From Tillus elongatus (lineage: Eukaryota; Arthropoda; Insecta; Coleoptera; Cleridae), in assembly GCA_964006375.1 (NCBI GenBank), contig OZ023267.1, positions 19,344,539 through 19,408,538 of the forward strand: a DNA stretch of 64,000 nucleotides, read 5' to 3'. The notes beneath the pieces are model-generated. The model had not been told where the DNA came from, searched no databases, and worked only from the letters and a program-made list of their open reading frames with translations. Below are positions 40,462 to 51,954 of this stretch, one piece after another; positions within the stretch are counted from its first letter, which is position 1, and the number at the start of each line of letters is the position of its first letter. The position numbers and the translations under genes are program-made.

Positions 40462-40625
40462 CTGCAAAAACATTGTTTAGATTAAAGGGTGTAAGTAATT
40501 AGAATATAAATTGTATTGGTTTGTGTTCAATCTTATACTAGTTATCATTTTTAATGGTATAGCATTGTAAAGATACACACAGGATTACCGTAGTGTTAGA
40601 TACTTTATAACATGCAAATAATTAC

Positions 40626-40724
40626 CTTAAGTGAAGAAATAACTTCAATTTTGCGTATAAGATCTTCATTTAATTGTGACACTTTTACAACATATCTCAA
40701 ACAAGTTCTACAAAGATTTTCCAT
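40626..40724 (-). CDS. ZAD C2H2 zinc-finger protein, first coding exon (aa 1-33)
   Basis: MENLCRTCLRYVVKVSQLNE begins with the CxxC pair typical of the insect ZAD dimerisation domain (Cys5, Cys8). The exon continues to SSLK and ends AAG|GTAATT in phase 0, joining LQLDEV of exon 2 across a 164-bp intron. The domain is short compared with the usual ZAD of about 75 residues, though cysteine spacing fits. ZAD proteins are a large insect transcription-factor family. The start is the first in-frame ATG before the cysteines. Confidence 0.88.
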
Positions 40725-42379
40725 TTTCACTACTTGACTGTGTCTTCAATTCTCTTCTCATATTTTTAATATGAGAGTTTAATTATACAATAAAATGAGT
40801 GAAGGAAATGTGTATTGGTAAAGAGCGGCTGCATTTATGTATTTATTTACTTCTTTACATTTTATTGTAAATAAAAGAATAATAAATTAAATACAAACGT
40901 GAACTGTCAGCTTGATTGAAGTTGACGTTAAAATAAAAAGAACTACTAAAGTAATTAATAAGCCATAGATTGTGTACCATCTTCTCATAGAAAAATATAC
41001 GTCTATGGACGTCCTTATAAGATTGAACTGGAAGGGACCCGGCTATGCTTTCAATATCTGAGACACATTTATCATCAGTGAAATTGACAATAATACTGCA
41101 GTTGTCTTTGTATCACACACAGAGAGATGAGGCTAATTTGTAATGAGTACAGTTAAATATTGCCATTAGGTTATTAAGTAAGACCAGAACAGCAACACCA
41201 TTTATGCCCCATCTCCTTTTTTCGAAAGTTTACCTCAACTGCCATTTATTTGGGTTCCCTTCCAATTCAGGTCAAGGTTACATTTCAATACCTTATAATA
41301 GCGCAAAAACACTATCAATATTGAGCTATTTTTTATTGTAACTTAGCTAACTGAATTTGGCCTTTATCAATTACGCTAAATATAAAATCAATTCATCCTT
41401 ATGATTTTCTGTCTCCAGTAGATCTCTTCATTTAATTACAACTTACATAAGTCATTCGTTGTGCCGGTATGGTGATATTTTCGTCCGAAATGATAGTAAA
41501 ATCTCCATAGATTATCGTATTAGTGAACTTATAGTTAAGAAATACCAAATGAATAACAGGCGATTGAAAGGTACCCATTTCGTTTGCCCATAAGAAATGC
41601 ATGGTGTGTGATTTTTTGCATTATGAACTCAGTTCGAAATTCCCGCATCGAAAAAAATCGTAACACTAATGCTCGCAGTACAATTCCGCCCACACAAAGG
41701 CATAAATTATTTTCAATTTCAATCATCAGTATTATCAGATTTAAGTGAGACTTGGCTAAACATGCCTTAACAATCTGTGGTGCAATGCAACTAAATACAC
41801 TAAGTTTTCCTTAACTTTAAGCGTCAGTTTGTTAAGGTCTAGCAGTAACAGGAAAAGGCGTGCAATCGGGTCTTAAACTGCAAAGTATGGTATTACATGG
41901 AAAGATAAAAAATATCAGTTTATCAGTATACCTTGTGCTAGTTATATTTGTTATAAATTTTACTACTTAAATAATTGAAATTGGGATCTTTAAATTTTGT
42001 AGGACTTATTCGTCATTAAAAATTTTGCCACTCATGTCAACGACTGTATACACTCCACAGATATACAATTATACAGCTCAGCCAACAACTGTTAAAAATG
42101 TGGTCATTTATGTCGCCTAGACAAGGACGGAAGTTGGTATGTCGTTTATTGACACTTGGCTGTATAAACAAAATTAAAAATTCTATTCTATTCTATGTCT
42201 ATTTTGTTTGGCCTCAGACGTAGGTCCATTGAGCCATTAAACGTAGTCTAATCTAGTGACGGCTTTCGATTGTCGGACTTTATATTGGCATCGCCATATT
42301 TTCTCTATTATGTTTGATAGTCTGATACGTATTTAGCGTACGTGCGACTGATTGTAATAGTTGTTAGTTGTAGAGTTTT
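40725..42379. other. Intergenic region upstream of the zinc-finger gene
   Basis: This is the promoter side of the minus-strand gene. A possible small MITE lies at about 41033-41275, where ACTGGAAGGGACCC faces GGGTTCCCTTCCAATTC, but no target duplication was found. Otherwise no gene is seen. Confidence 0.4.
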
Positions 42380-42710
42380 TATTAAATCTTAATGTTGTTT
42401 TCTTTAAAAAATTCATTTATTATCTTAATTGTTTTAGTGTTTAGTTCAGTTAAAATTTGCTGGGTGTGAATTGGTGTTGTTATGTGATTTCTGATAAGTT
42501 TTTTATATAGGTCCTTATTTTGTTGTGGGCGGTTTTTACAGTTAAATAGCATATGTGTTATGTCTCCTTCTTCTCCACAATCTCAGTTTGGTGTTTCTTT
42601 AACTCCTATCCTATATAAATGTTTTGGGGTTGAGCAATATCCTCTTCTCATGTGGATAATGTTTGTTATGTGTCTTCTGTTGGTGTATGGATTTTTATTA
42701 AACCAAGGTT
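42380..42710 (-). pseudogene. LINE-F 3' tail (RNase H-type C-terminal region)
   Basis: Minus-strand residues NPYTNRRHITNIIHMRRGYC, STPKHLYRIGVKETPN, CGEEGDITHMLFNC and KNRPQQNKDLYKKLI match the C-terminal zinc-knuckle region (C-C-E---H-L--C) found downstream of RNase H in I/R1-type LINEs. One stop falls just before the first cysteine. It ends near 42380 and is unrelated in detail to LINE-D. Only about 110 residues remain. Confidence 0.65.
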
Positions 42711-42962
42711 CCAAAGGCAGACAATTTTGAATGGATGCTTTGGTTTTTCTCCTTCCATGTTTCTTCCCATTCGGTTTTTATTTCATTTTGTAATGGTTTC
42801 GTTAAGTTGGACGTGTTTATTTTAGTTTTCAATTAAAAATGATATCTGTAAAGTTTACGTCAATGAGACAGCCAGTTGGCAATTGCCTCTCTCTGTTTCA
42901 CCAACCTATTTACCTCATTGTAGCACGTATACCATCTTTCTCGTACGCAAGAGGTATTTGCC

Positions 42963-43165
42963 TCATAAGTACACTTGGAGAACCCGAATCACCACAACAC
43001 ATTAAAAAAACCTGACGATCGTTTCACCAGCCAAGTTAACGTCATCAGAAGATGAATATGTCAGAGATGACGCTAACTTGGTTAGTGAAACGATCAACAG
43101 GTTTTTTAAATGTGTTGTGGTGATTTGGGTTCTCCAAGTGTACTTATCAGTGCTCATCACATGTT
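42963..43165. repeat. Fold-back (FB) repeat
   Basis: ATAAGTACACTTGGAGAACCC ... CGATCGTTTCACCAGCC ... CATCAG faces GATGACGCTAACTTGG ... GTTAGTGAAACGATC ... GGGTTCTCCAAGTGTACTTA. The arms are about 90 bp. This is the best-preserved FB copy in the window. Confidence 0.88.
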
Positions 43166-43190
43166 CCAATCTTCTCTTTGTGATTATTTG

Positions 43191-43193
<3 letters not shown>

Positions 43194-43263
<70 letters not shown>
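43194..43263. repeat. (TA)n microsatellite
   Basis: Uninterrupted TA dinucleotides follow the FB repeat. Confidence 0.95.
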
Positions 43264-43265
<2 letters not shown>

Positions 43266-43359
43266 ACACATATAATATCGCAGGTTACTAGCATTGACCG
43301 TCGTTATACCTTTTTTAAATGTGTATCTATGTTACCAATTAGCAAAAACATATGAGATG

Positions 43360-43487
43360 TTCTATTTGTGAATTTTCAATAAGTAAATTCACTAATAGAG
43401 AGGTATCAATGGTAAGATTTTCGAAAAATTTCATGAAATTAACCCGAATTAGGGCCCCTGGAACCCATTTTCAATATAAGTTGAAAC

Positions 43488-43565
<78 letters not shown>

Positions 43566-43735
43566 GTTTCTGTTGAACGAACTCATCCAAGCTACTAGCA
43601 AAATGAGGGTAATTCCCAAATTTGGTCCATGTATGTATCCAACCGATAACTTAACAAATACTTCACTAATTTGGATCAAATTTGGGAATTACCCTCATTT
43701 TGCTAGTGGCTTGGATGAGTTCGTTCAACAGATCT
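43360..43735. repeat. HTA copy with (TA)n core and flanking inverted repeat
   Basis: An HTA 5' hairpin and block (AAATTCACTAATAGAGAGG, CCTGGAACCCATTTTC) leads into (TA)n at 43491-43563. A 70-bp inverted repeat follows: TTGAACGAACTCATCCAAGC ... GGGTAATTCCCAAATTTGG (43574-43626) against its complement at 43675-43728. Confidence 0.8.
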
Positions 43736-44392
43736 TAACGCCCAATTATTAACAAAAAATTAAAAAATAATTTTTAAAACGGAACATCTCCCAAATTCTT
43801 TAAGAAATTGAAACGAAAATTTACAACTGAAAAGAACAGAGACATGCCTCGTTGTGTACCGATTTTGAAGTCTTTTGATCAAAGAAAAATTTATTCGAAA
43901 TTTATTTTAAAATAATCCTCGACATTACTTCCGATTCTCTAATGCAATATCTACAATGTTGGACAAAGACAGAAGACGTTACCTGTACTGCTATAACATT
44001 TATTAAGTAAATGGTAGATAAAAATCCAAACAATGGAAGTTACAATGATTGCAAGATGTCAGACTGTACAACATTGTGAAATGTACGACAGGGACGCCAT
44101 CTCGGTGCGGAACCAGGTAGTGTGTCGTCACGACAGCTTACACAAAATGCTACAGATGGAGACTGTGTATAACCAACTAATAATTTTGTAAATTGTCAGC
44201 CCTCGCCCATTTCTTTCCTTATACCGGGACAAAAGCGCTAAATTTTAGCATGCGCCTGCAAGCGTCTTGATAGCTGGTTTACATTAAACGACACCTTTAA
44301 ACCCCGCACAACCGCCATATTCGCCCAGGTCCAATAACTTTCTTGGGGGTTGCTAACAAGAAACTTTTCTTGTGCTTTATGCTTTGAAGGTA
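43736..44392. repeat. Non-coding stretch with a second copy of the 20.7-kb insert
   Basis: 44095-44237 shares GTGCGGAACCAGGTAGTRTG-like, GGAGACTG, TAACCAACTAA and AAATTGTCAGCCCT-GCCCAT with the insert at 20735-20875. The palindromic half is absent here. The rest holds no gene. Confidence 0.7.
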
Positions 44393-45107
44393 CAGGGCTT
44401 TCATTAATTCCCGAAACCCACGTGACCGCCTAAGTTAGGCAATCCGGCATACACGGTTGTACAACCTGAATTAATGAAATCCCTAAGATGCCAGTGTTGT
44501 CTGTTCCAGTCTGTTCATGTATGGTTTACTGTTATTGATTGTTAAAAAAATAAATTAAAAACATAATAAAATATTACTTTTATTTTGTATAGATATCAAA
44601 ATTTTGTAATGTACGTAAACAAATTGAGGTCCGATTATTTAAATTTTGAATTTACGGTTTTAGAAATGTGTATTGTGTAACATGTAACAAATATGTACCT
44701 GTTTGGGCAGATTACCGACGAACAGATTTGGTAGGGCTTCGTTCCATGCGATGTCGAATATCGTCAACAACATAATCTTAACATACCTTTAACTTACGTA
44801 AAAACGCAATAAAAATGCTAAGTTTTGATAAAAACTGTTTATTTTCATTGTCCAACATATAGAAAATTATTTGAAGAAGGTAAACACTGGTCGAACTTGT
44901 AAAATGCACAATATACATACAAAATAACCGTCAAAAGGAAATTGAGCGCAAATGGACTCCACTGTCAATTGATCTAGCAACTTTAGGGTCCCTAGTCTAG
45001 TGATTTTTTGGTTACTTCTTGACTGAGAACTCATAAGATCATATTCCACTAAGAGAGAGAGAGACAGAATCCGGTCACGTGGGGTTCGGGAGTTAATGAA
45101 AGCCCTG
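44393..45107. mobile_element. 715-bp MITE-like element with TA duplication
   Basis: The ends CAGGGCTTTCATTAA and TCCCGAA-CCCACGTGACCG are repeated in inverted orientation at 45072-45107 with two mismatches, giving about 36-bp terminal repeats. TA flanks both ends. No transposase is encoded. The TA target suggests a non-autonomous Tc1/mariner-type element. Confidence 0.8.
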
Positions 45108-45800
45108 TAGTTGTATGCATGCAGAAAGGTCAGAAGAACCGCCGTGTTTTTGGGTCAAGGGGCAGAAACCCCCTTCGTCCTGAAGGTTCTTCTTCTCCCT
45201 CGGCATGCATACAATCACCCTCAATGCATGAACACGGGAACTTTTTTATGTTCAGCTTTCTGGTGTATTTTTGTTGAGTATATTTCCTGTTTATCAATTG
45301 TTTTGTTTGAGTTTTGTATCCAAATTGCTGTATAAATATTTGTTAGAGATCATGTTTTTGCTTGCCCTTCTATTTACCCTATTTTTTTTACTGTTCATAA
45401 TTACATAAAGTAATGTTTCATAACTTTTAATATAAGGCTAAATGTCTGATGAAAATTCACTACCATAACGCACTTGCTGCGTTCCGAGCGTTTTTAAAAT
45501 TAAAATAAAAAAGTTTGTAGCTTCTCTGAGAAAACAGTAAGTCTGACAACAGACTGAGGTGAAAATCAAATTTGTGGCGACTTGAAACCACACTCACACT
45601 ACACAAGCTTTGGCTAAAATCAAAGAGGTTGTAAGGGATATACAACCTCTTTGGCTAAAATCGAATCAAAATAGGGGAAAACAATAAGTATTGAATTTGT
45701 AACATTAAAGCACAGTCATAACCATTACAATAACAATTGCGATTTTGCGGTGGGTAATTATGGAGTATACAAGGTGCAAAATACAAATAAACAATTGTCT
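45108..45800. repeat. Non-coding stretch with HTA 3' end and small hairpin
   Basis: The HTA end CATAACGCACTTGCTGCGTTCCGAG lies at 45464-45488. A perfect hairpin, CAAAGAGGTTGTA facing TACAACCTCTTTG, lies at 45621-45653. A block around 45205-45260 resembles 52455-52510 (complement of ACCACCCTCAATGCAT). No gene is seen. Confidence 0.6.
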
Positions 45801-48094
45801 CAGCGTTGCCAGAGTAAGTTTTCAAATTGTACTGAAATGTCATTGAAAATGTACTAAATTTGATTTTTTTGTACTAAAACATGACAAGCAATAAACTAGA
45901 ATAATTTTCATTTGTAACTTAAAAGGCGCAACAAATTTTAGCTGTAAAATATCATGTTGTAACAGAACATAGAAATTTCTAGTAATTTCTAGTTATAGTA
46001 ACTAAAAACGAATTTTTATTTAAACAAAATAAGATCAAAAAGTTGTAGATTATATGTCTTAAAATAAGGATCCACAAAAGTAATTACGATTCCAAGAACT
46101 GAAAAAAAAAAACTTAAACTAAGAATAATAGAAAAGAAAAAATTATGCAGTTATTGATATTTTATTGGTTTATCTAACAAGGATTTTTCTGGTTTGCATT
46201 GCATGTCTCAGGTGACAAGCGATTACGAACCTTGCTTTTAATCAAATTTAGTTGAGAGAATATCCTCTCCGCTGACGCACTACTATGCGACAAAGAAAAA
46301 ATATTAAAAACAAATGAGCAAATATTTATAAATACTTTTCCATCGGCAGAATTTTTTAAGTTTGATAAAGTGACCCAAAATGTCTCAAATTCAAGTTCCT
46401 TGAAGTTTTTTTTAACATCAGGGGGCAAACTAGACATATCTCTAACTTGAGGCGAAATTTCTTCTATATTATTGTCAAAAAAAGAGTTAAACTGTTCAAA
46501 TAAAGGAACTAGTGAGATTGGCTTTTCCAAAAGCTGGACCTGATTGAGTAATTTGAAGTTTTCATATTTTGATAACTTACCAAATTTACTGCGAATTTGT
46601 AAACACAATTATGTATAGAAGCCGAGACAATTGTTATTATATTGAGTTAGGTTTCAATTTTTTAAATCGTATTTTCTAATGAACATTTCGACCATCGCTC
46701 CCAAATAGATGTTATTTAATAAATATTGGTAAATGTTTAAAGGATTAATATTTAAAACGTCGGTGTTATCAACATATTGATGTTTCAAATAATACTTTAA
46801 AATTGTTTTATAAACTGTGGTTATTCTCTCAAATAGTAAATGAATTTTTGGTTTCTCCGACTGAAATTCAATATTTAGTTTGTTTACTATTAGTTTATGC
46901 GATAAGAAAGTAAGATACAGTTCATATTGGTAATTTTTTAATTTTTCTAAAATATTATTAGGTCTATCAAAATCCTTTTCTTCAAACGCCTCCGATGTGA
47001 AAAATAACTTAAGACCCTGCCACTGCTCCAAAACTCGTTTGACCACCACCTTAAACATATACTTTTTTATTAGCGATTTTAACTGATTAAGCACTAGATT
47101 AAAACTTACTTCTAATGATAACCACCTAGTTTGGCTTAGTCTTAGCAGTTTGTGAGGTTTAAATTCTAAAAATTGTTGAAACTGAGCATATATATTTAGT
47201 GGTTTTGGACTCCTAGGTATGTAATTGTATATATGTCTTCAACAAATTCGTCAATTTCGGAAGGAATTTTTTTTACAGACTTCAGACTCGCATAAATGGA
47301 GGGAATGACATATGCAGCCAATAACAAATATATTTGGATTAACTAGTTGTTTTAATTTTGCCTGTACACCCTCAATTTCTTCCATCATTACAGACGCATT
47401 GTCTGTGGCAAAACCTATAACATTTTGATGGTCAATTTCAAACTTATGAAGGATATCCAAAATTGACCTTGTAAGTCCTTCGGCAGTGCAATCCCTCACC
47501 TCTGCCAACGCAAGTAAATGCTTCCTTATATTACAGATGTGTTTGTCAAAAAATCTGACTAATAGAGCAAATAATTTTTTTTAAGGAAATGTCTGTAGTT
47601 TCATCTATGACTATGGAGAATTTTGTAACCTTTAATTGTTTTACAAGTTCAATCTCTGCTTCCGCCTTCAACATATGGATCATTTGTGTGGTTTTGGTTC
47701 GGCCACAATTGATACTTTTTAAAATTTTAGAGTCTGGAGCGCTTGAACCTAAGAGCTTTAGAATGTGGTCCATAAGGAGCATAGGACTATTATGCTCGAC
47801 CACAATGCCCATAATTAACTTGTACTCTGCCTCTTTCACAGATTTTGAAAATTATTCTAGTTCTGAGCTTTGCAACATGCTATCACAGCATAGATCTATG
47901 CTGTGAAACAAGTCTGTACAGATATTTCCAACGTGATATTTATCTAATAATGCTTGCGAAGGTTATGCGTTATGCGACTTATATATTAAAATGATTCTAA
48001 CAAAAATGTACTAGAAATGGTGTAATTGTATTTTTGTATAAAAAGAGTGAAAATGTACTAAGTTAGTACAATTGTACTAGCTCTGGCAACGCTG
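45801..48094 (-). mobile_element. hAT element 2 with terminal repeats and 8-bp target duplication
   Basis: CAGCGTTGCCAGAG begins the element at 45801, and its complement ends it at 48094. The flanks are AATTGTCT (45793-45800) and AATTGTCC (48095-48102), an 8-bp duplication with one mismatch. GTACTAAA-type motifs are repeated inside both ends. The element encodes a broken transposase on minus. Confidence 0.92.
46174..47940 (-). pseudogene. hAT transposase, frameshifted
   Basis: Read from about 47940 down: KYHVGNICTDLF, EAEYKLIMGIVVEHN, KFSIVIDETTDISLKK (first catalytic Asp, about 47600), GFATDNASVMMEEIEGV (second Asp region, about 47410), IFVIGCICHSLHLC (CxxH, about 47320) and LFERITTVYKTILKYYL. 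The C-terminal dimerisation domain contains LSHSSASAERIFSQLNLIKS (46274-46215) with the conserved Ser-Ala-Glu-Arg-Phe pattern. Stops and frameshifts occur near 47545, 47250, 47100 and 46620. It resembles the ZBED/SCAND3-like group. The BED finger is not recognisable. Confidence 0.87.
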
Positions 48095-48102
48095 AATTGT
48101 CC

Positions 48103-48645
48103 GCGCTGGCAGCGCCGCCTTGTTCTATTTGACATCTGCGCAAATTAATCGATTCAGGTGACGTGGCGACTACCGGCCAAAGATCGAAAACTCCAAACTG
48201 TTTGGCGTGTTAGGCCTGTTTCCTGTTTTACTCACTTCGGCGTCCCCGTTTCGTCGTTCGTCGTCCTTCGTTATCTAGCCGCCGCTTGGTAACCACGTTC
48301 GTAGTTTCGTAGTTGGAGCTGAAATAAATGTGACGTAAAAATCAATAAAATATTAGTTTGTGTTACTGTTCTACTTGTGTTAAAAGTTGTAATAAAGCAG
48401 TTTATATAACCGTAAGTAATTAGTTTATAATATTAACCTACTTTATAGCGTAAACTAACCAAATTGCGATTCACCCACCCATATCTATCCGCTTTGAGAA
48501 GCGTGGTTGAAAATGTTCACATCCTACCTATTTTAGTTTATACCGTAATTGGCTTTACCGACAAAGTTCATAAAATCCTAAATGTAAATTAGGCAATTTG
48601 CTAAAAACAACGAAATTTCTAGTACTTTCGGCACCTGCCTAAAAA
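48103..48645 (+). promoter_or_regulatory. Promoter and 5' UTR of the SR-like gene
   Basis: The patch 48110-48330 is clearly richer in C+G and CpG (GGCAGCGCCGCC, TTCGGCGTCCCCGTTTCGTCG) than its surroundings, as expected for a housekeeping promoter. AACC|GTAAGTAATT at about 48413 is a plausible donor for a 5' UTR intron. hAT element 2 ends only about 10 bp before this patch. Confidence 0.55.
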
Positions 48646-48986
48646 ATGAGGGACAACGATCAGGAAAAGTCGGCGTCGCCTGAACCTAAAGCGAGAAGCC
48701 GCAGCAGATCAACAAGCAGCAAGGACAGCCGCAAAAGCGCAGGAAGCAAATCCAGCTATTCCAAGTCCCGTTCCAGGTCTAGATCTAGGAGCAGCGAAAG
48801 GGATAGTTACCGTCTCCACATCGCTGATGTTGGTGAAGATTGTCGAAAATCCGATTTGGAAAAGGTATTTTCTCAGTATGGGGAGTTGAAGGAGATTTGG
48901 ATGACCAACAGCACTCCATGCTTTGGTTTCGCTGTGTACAAGAACAGGAAGGCAGCCAGTGCCGCCTTAAAAGCCACAGATGGAAT
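48646..48986 (+). CDS. SR-like splicing factor, coding exon 1 (RS region and RRM start)
   Basis: MRDNDQEKSASPEPKARSRS opens an arginine/serine-rich segment (about residues 17-52, SRSRSRSRSS). An RRM (about 55-126) follows, with RNP2-like YRLHIADV and RNP1-like PCFGFAVYKN. The exon ends GGAAT|GTATGT in phase 2, splitting an Ile codon. RS regions bind other SR proteins and are phosphorylated, and the RRM binds pre-mRNA in the nucleus. The start is the first ATG with the RS region in frame. The product is presumed to act in splicing. An RS stretch in front of the RRM is unlike classical SRSF3/7, where it follows. Confidence 0.88.
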
Positions 48987-49046
48987 GTATGTTATATTTT
49001 TTCGATTCTAAATGTGCAAATGTTTTTCTATTTTTTTTTTATGTAG

Positions 49047-49217
49047 TGAAATCAATGGTACAAGAATTCGTGTAACGTATGCCCGTCCACGCACCAGAGG
49101 ATCAGGAAGGCGTTTCTTCAATCCAAACATGCGATGCTATCAATGTGGCTATTCTGGTCACTTCTACAGGGATTGCCCAGAATTGAATGGAGGAGGCGGT
49201 GATAAACGGGATAGAGG
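49047..49217 (+). CDS. SR-like splicing factor, coding exon 2 (RRM end and CCHC knuckle)
   Basis: After the acceptor TTTTATGTAG the frame reads EINGTRIRVTYARPRTRG, completing the RRM beta-4 strand. A CCHC zinc knuckle follows, CYQCGYSGHFYRDC (about residues 144-157, CX2CX4HX4C). A Gly/Arg/Asp stretch ends at AGAGG|GTAAGT in phase 2, so further coding exons must exist. I found no convincing continuation up to 64000. RRM plus a single knuckle is the layout of SRSF7/9G8-like factors. The 60-bp intron between exons 1 and 2 is typical of insects. Confidence 0.87.
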
Positions 49218-49700
49218 GTAAGTTCTCTTGTGGTTTATTTAAATATTAAAAAAAAATTGGGTTATAATTTAATGCAACATTGGTTTACTATGCATGTGCC
49301 TATAGAATCTGAAATTAGCTTCTATTCATGCCAAAAGTTAGGGAAATTTTTAACTTGTAACAGTTACTCTTATTTTTTTTTATAATGTATTAAAATACTG
49401 TGCAATTGGTTGGTGTATATATAATGTGTAATCATCCATGTAGATGTTGAAAATGGCATTTCTGATAATAATTGTCACAGAATAAAACATATTAGTTGCC
49501 CTATTAGGTACATAGACATGTCGTTTATAATATCGTATCATATGTAATATGAAAACAACAAATAGTCTTGGATGCAGTAAGTGTGTTATGGTAACGAATT
49601 TAAAAAAAAATTAATCTTGAAGGGTCAAGTTGGCTACATAATAGAGTCTATGAAGGCACCATGTGTACCAAATTCTTTCAAATGATTATTCTCAGAGATA
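49218..49700 (+). other. Start of the next intron of the SR-like gene
   Basis: Begins GTAAGTTCTC. An inverted, decayed HTA end (GGATGCAGTAAGTGTGTTATGG) lies at 49570-49591. No exon is recognised. Confidence 0.5.
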
Positions 49701-50156
49701 TAATGGTAAAGGTTTACTTTCGGGGCACATGTCCGATTTTTTTAATGAAATTTTGCATATAGACGTATTTTAGGCTGTAGATGACGAAAATCACAATAAA
49801 TATTAGGGCAACTGCCAACTAATGGTGTTATTTGAAAGTTTTTGTTGGAAAATTGTAGGTTATACTCACTTTTGCGGCATGTTTTACACATTTTCGGGGG
49901 CTATTCGTTTTATATCTAGCTAAAGAAGGGTATATTCCACTATTCCAATTCATTTTCACATAATTAGTGCACCCCCTTACCTGTTTATGTGTCTCTGAAA
50001 ATTACCCTTCTTTTCGTCATATAAGTTGAAATTGACATTTGACATATAAAGCTAACTTAATGTCAGATGTCAATTTCAACTTATAGGATGAAAAGAAGGG
50101 TAATTTACCTTTACCGATATAATTTTTAGTAATTATATACCTCCCGCACATGCTTT

Positions 50157-50212
50157 TTTCTTCTCTCCCTCAGGGCTCCCTCGCGGCCTAGCCGCCCCGA
50201 CAGCACTGCAGC
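50157..50212 (-). mobile_element. Ultra-short LINE-D insertion with 14-bp target duplication
   Basis: CCCGCACATGCTTT flanks the insert at 50143-50156 and 50213-50226. The insert is about 56 bp of LINE-D 3' end (TCTCCCTCAGGGCTCC, GCCTAGCCGCCCCGACAGCA) with its oligo-A side on the left. It proves that LINE-D produces copies of only a few dozen bases. Confidence 0.9.
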
Positions 50213-50888
50213 CCCGCACATGCTTTAGATTCTTATGAAATTTTGTACACAGGCGTGTTTGAGGGTGTAGATGACAAAAACCACAATAAAAATGCAGAGA
50301 GAAGCAATGTTTTGAAATGTTTTGGAATTTTTTTCTTATAGAGTAAGTTGCACTCACTTTTGCGACATGTTTTGGCACATTTCTAGGGTACCCAGTTACC
50401 TGGAATGGAAAGATAAGGGAATTTTGAAATACCACCTAGAATGTCAGGGAAATTTGTGATTTTCCTCAAATGTCATGGGAATCATCTAGTAGACCTGGAA
50501 ATTATATATTCATAAATTCTGTCACCAGCAGATTTATTTTGATTTTGGGTAAAGGTTGACTTTCCGCAGATGTGGTCGATTTTTATGAAATTTTGTAGAG
50601 ATATGTTTTAGGGTATAGATGACGAAAATCACAACAAAAATTAGGGCAGAAGCAAACTTTTGGAGTTATTTGGATTTTTTTATAAGAAAAATACTCACTT
50701 TTGCAACATGTTTTGGAGCATGTCTCTCTTTACATGACCGATACAAATATACTGCTGTAATGCTTTAGTACCTTATTTGACTGAACCATTTCAGTTTTCA
50801 TAGTTTCGTTTTTGAAAAATTTTACTACTAAATAACTTGCTTCTTGAAATGTCAAAATGCATGTTATTAGGCTTTTTTTATATGTCAA

Positions 50889-51954
50889 AAACTCTGTATG
50901 TGGACAGCAAATTTCCTCTCCAACCAGAGCATTTCTGTTGTCGTGGATGGCCATTCCTCTAAACTGTATCCAACAAATGCAGGAGTTCCTCAAGGTTCAG
51001 CTTTAGCCCCTACTTTGTTTCTTCTCCACATCAATGACCTCCTCTCTAGCACATCCTACCCAGTTCACAGTTACGCGGACGACAGCACCCTCCACTCAAA
51101 TATACAATATTCTAAGCCTGTCTCTTTAGCCCAATTAGATGAGGATCGCAGACTCATGGAGGGTTCTATCTCTGTGGATCTCCAAAAAATATTAGACTGA
51201 GGAAGAAGTGGAAATCTTGTACATATCAACCCCACCAAATCACAGTCTTGCTTTCTTTCTCATAAGAGTTAACAACCAAGTTATTCAAAGTAATGAGTCC
51301 TTTACACTAGTTGGCATTTCTGTGGATCGAAATCTCAATTGGCACCAACATGTCACATCAATTGCAGAAGCGGCTGCTAAGAAATTATGTTTCCTCTTCC
51401 GGGCTGGTGAATTCTTTTCACCAGCTAATCTCTATACCTTATATACTTCACAAATAAGACCAAACCTCGAATACTGCTCCCACATCTGGGGTGCTGCTGC
51501 CGCTTCTACACTCGCTATCCTGGAATCCATTCAGAAGAGAGCTATATGTCTCATCAGTGACCCTACCCTCACCCAAAGGCTGCCATCCCTTGCCCACCGA
51601 CGTGCCGTTAGTGACCTCTCTCTCTTTTATAGATATCTGCACGGGAACTGCTCAGAGAAGCTCTTCCATAGTTCCTCCACCTGCTGCCCCCAACAGATCT
51701 ACCAGGGGAACTAAGCGAATGCACCCTTTTACTGTCGTGGTCACCAGATATAGAACATCTTGTTATGCCCGCTCTTTTGTCCCGAGGACTTCCAAGTTGT
51801 GGAATTCCTTACCGGCACATGTTTATCCTTTTCCCGCGAACCTCCAAACCTTCAAGTCCAGAATTAACAAGTTGCTTCTTTCCTCCTTGTCGACACCCAT
51901 GGTACGATAGGATTTAGGCTGTAAGCCCTCGTGGTGTGTTGAAATAAAAAAAAA
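50889..51954 (+). mobile_element. LINE-A, 5'-truncated copy with ATGTCAA duplication
   Basis: ATGTCAA lies at 50882-50888 and 51955-51961. The RT part includes GVPQGSALAPTLFLLHINDL, YADDSTLHSNIQY and VGISVDRNLNWHQHV. A small deletion replaces the SHKRYTSPRP region near 51268, and a TGA interrupts the frame at 51198. The 3' tail AAGCCCTCGTGGTGTGTTG with AAATAAAAAAAAA is complete. It retains the YADD residues but not the N-terminal half. Confidence 0.9.

Noticed and set aside
41027..41275. Small MITE with CTGGAAGGGACCC inverted ends
   Set aside because: The inverted match is short and imperfect and no flanking duplication could be identified.
45111..45335. 74-residue frame resembling a frame at 52396-52608 (RAYNHPQC shared)
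   Set aside because: The similarity reflects a shared non-coding repeat read on opposite strands; the remainder does not align and there is no start or splice context.
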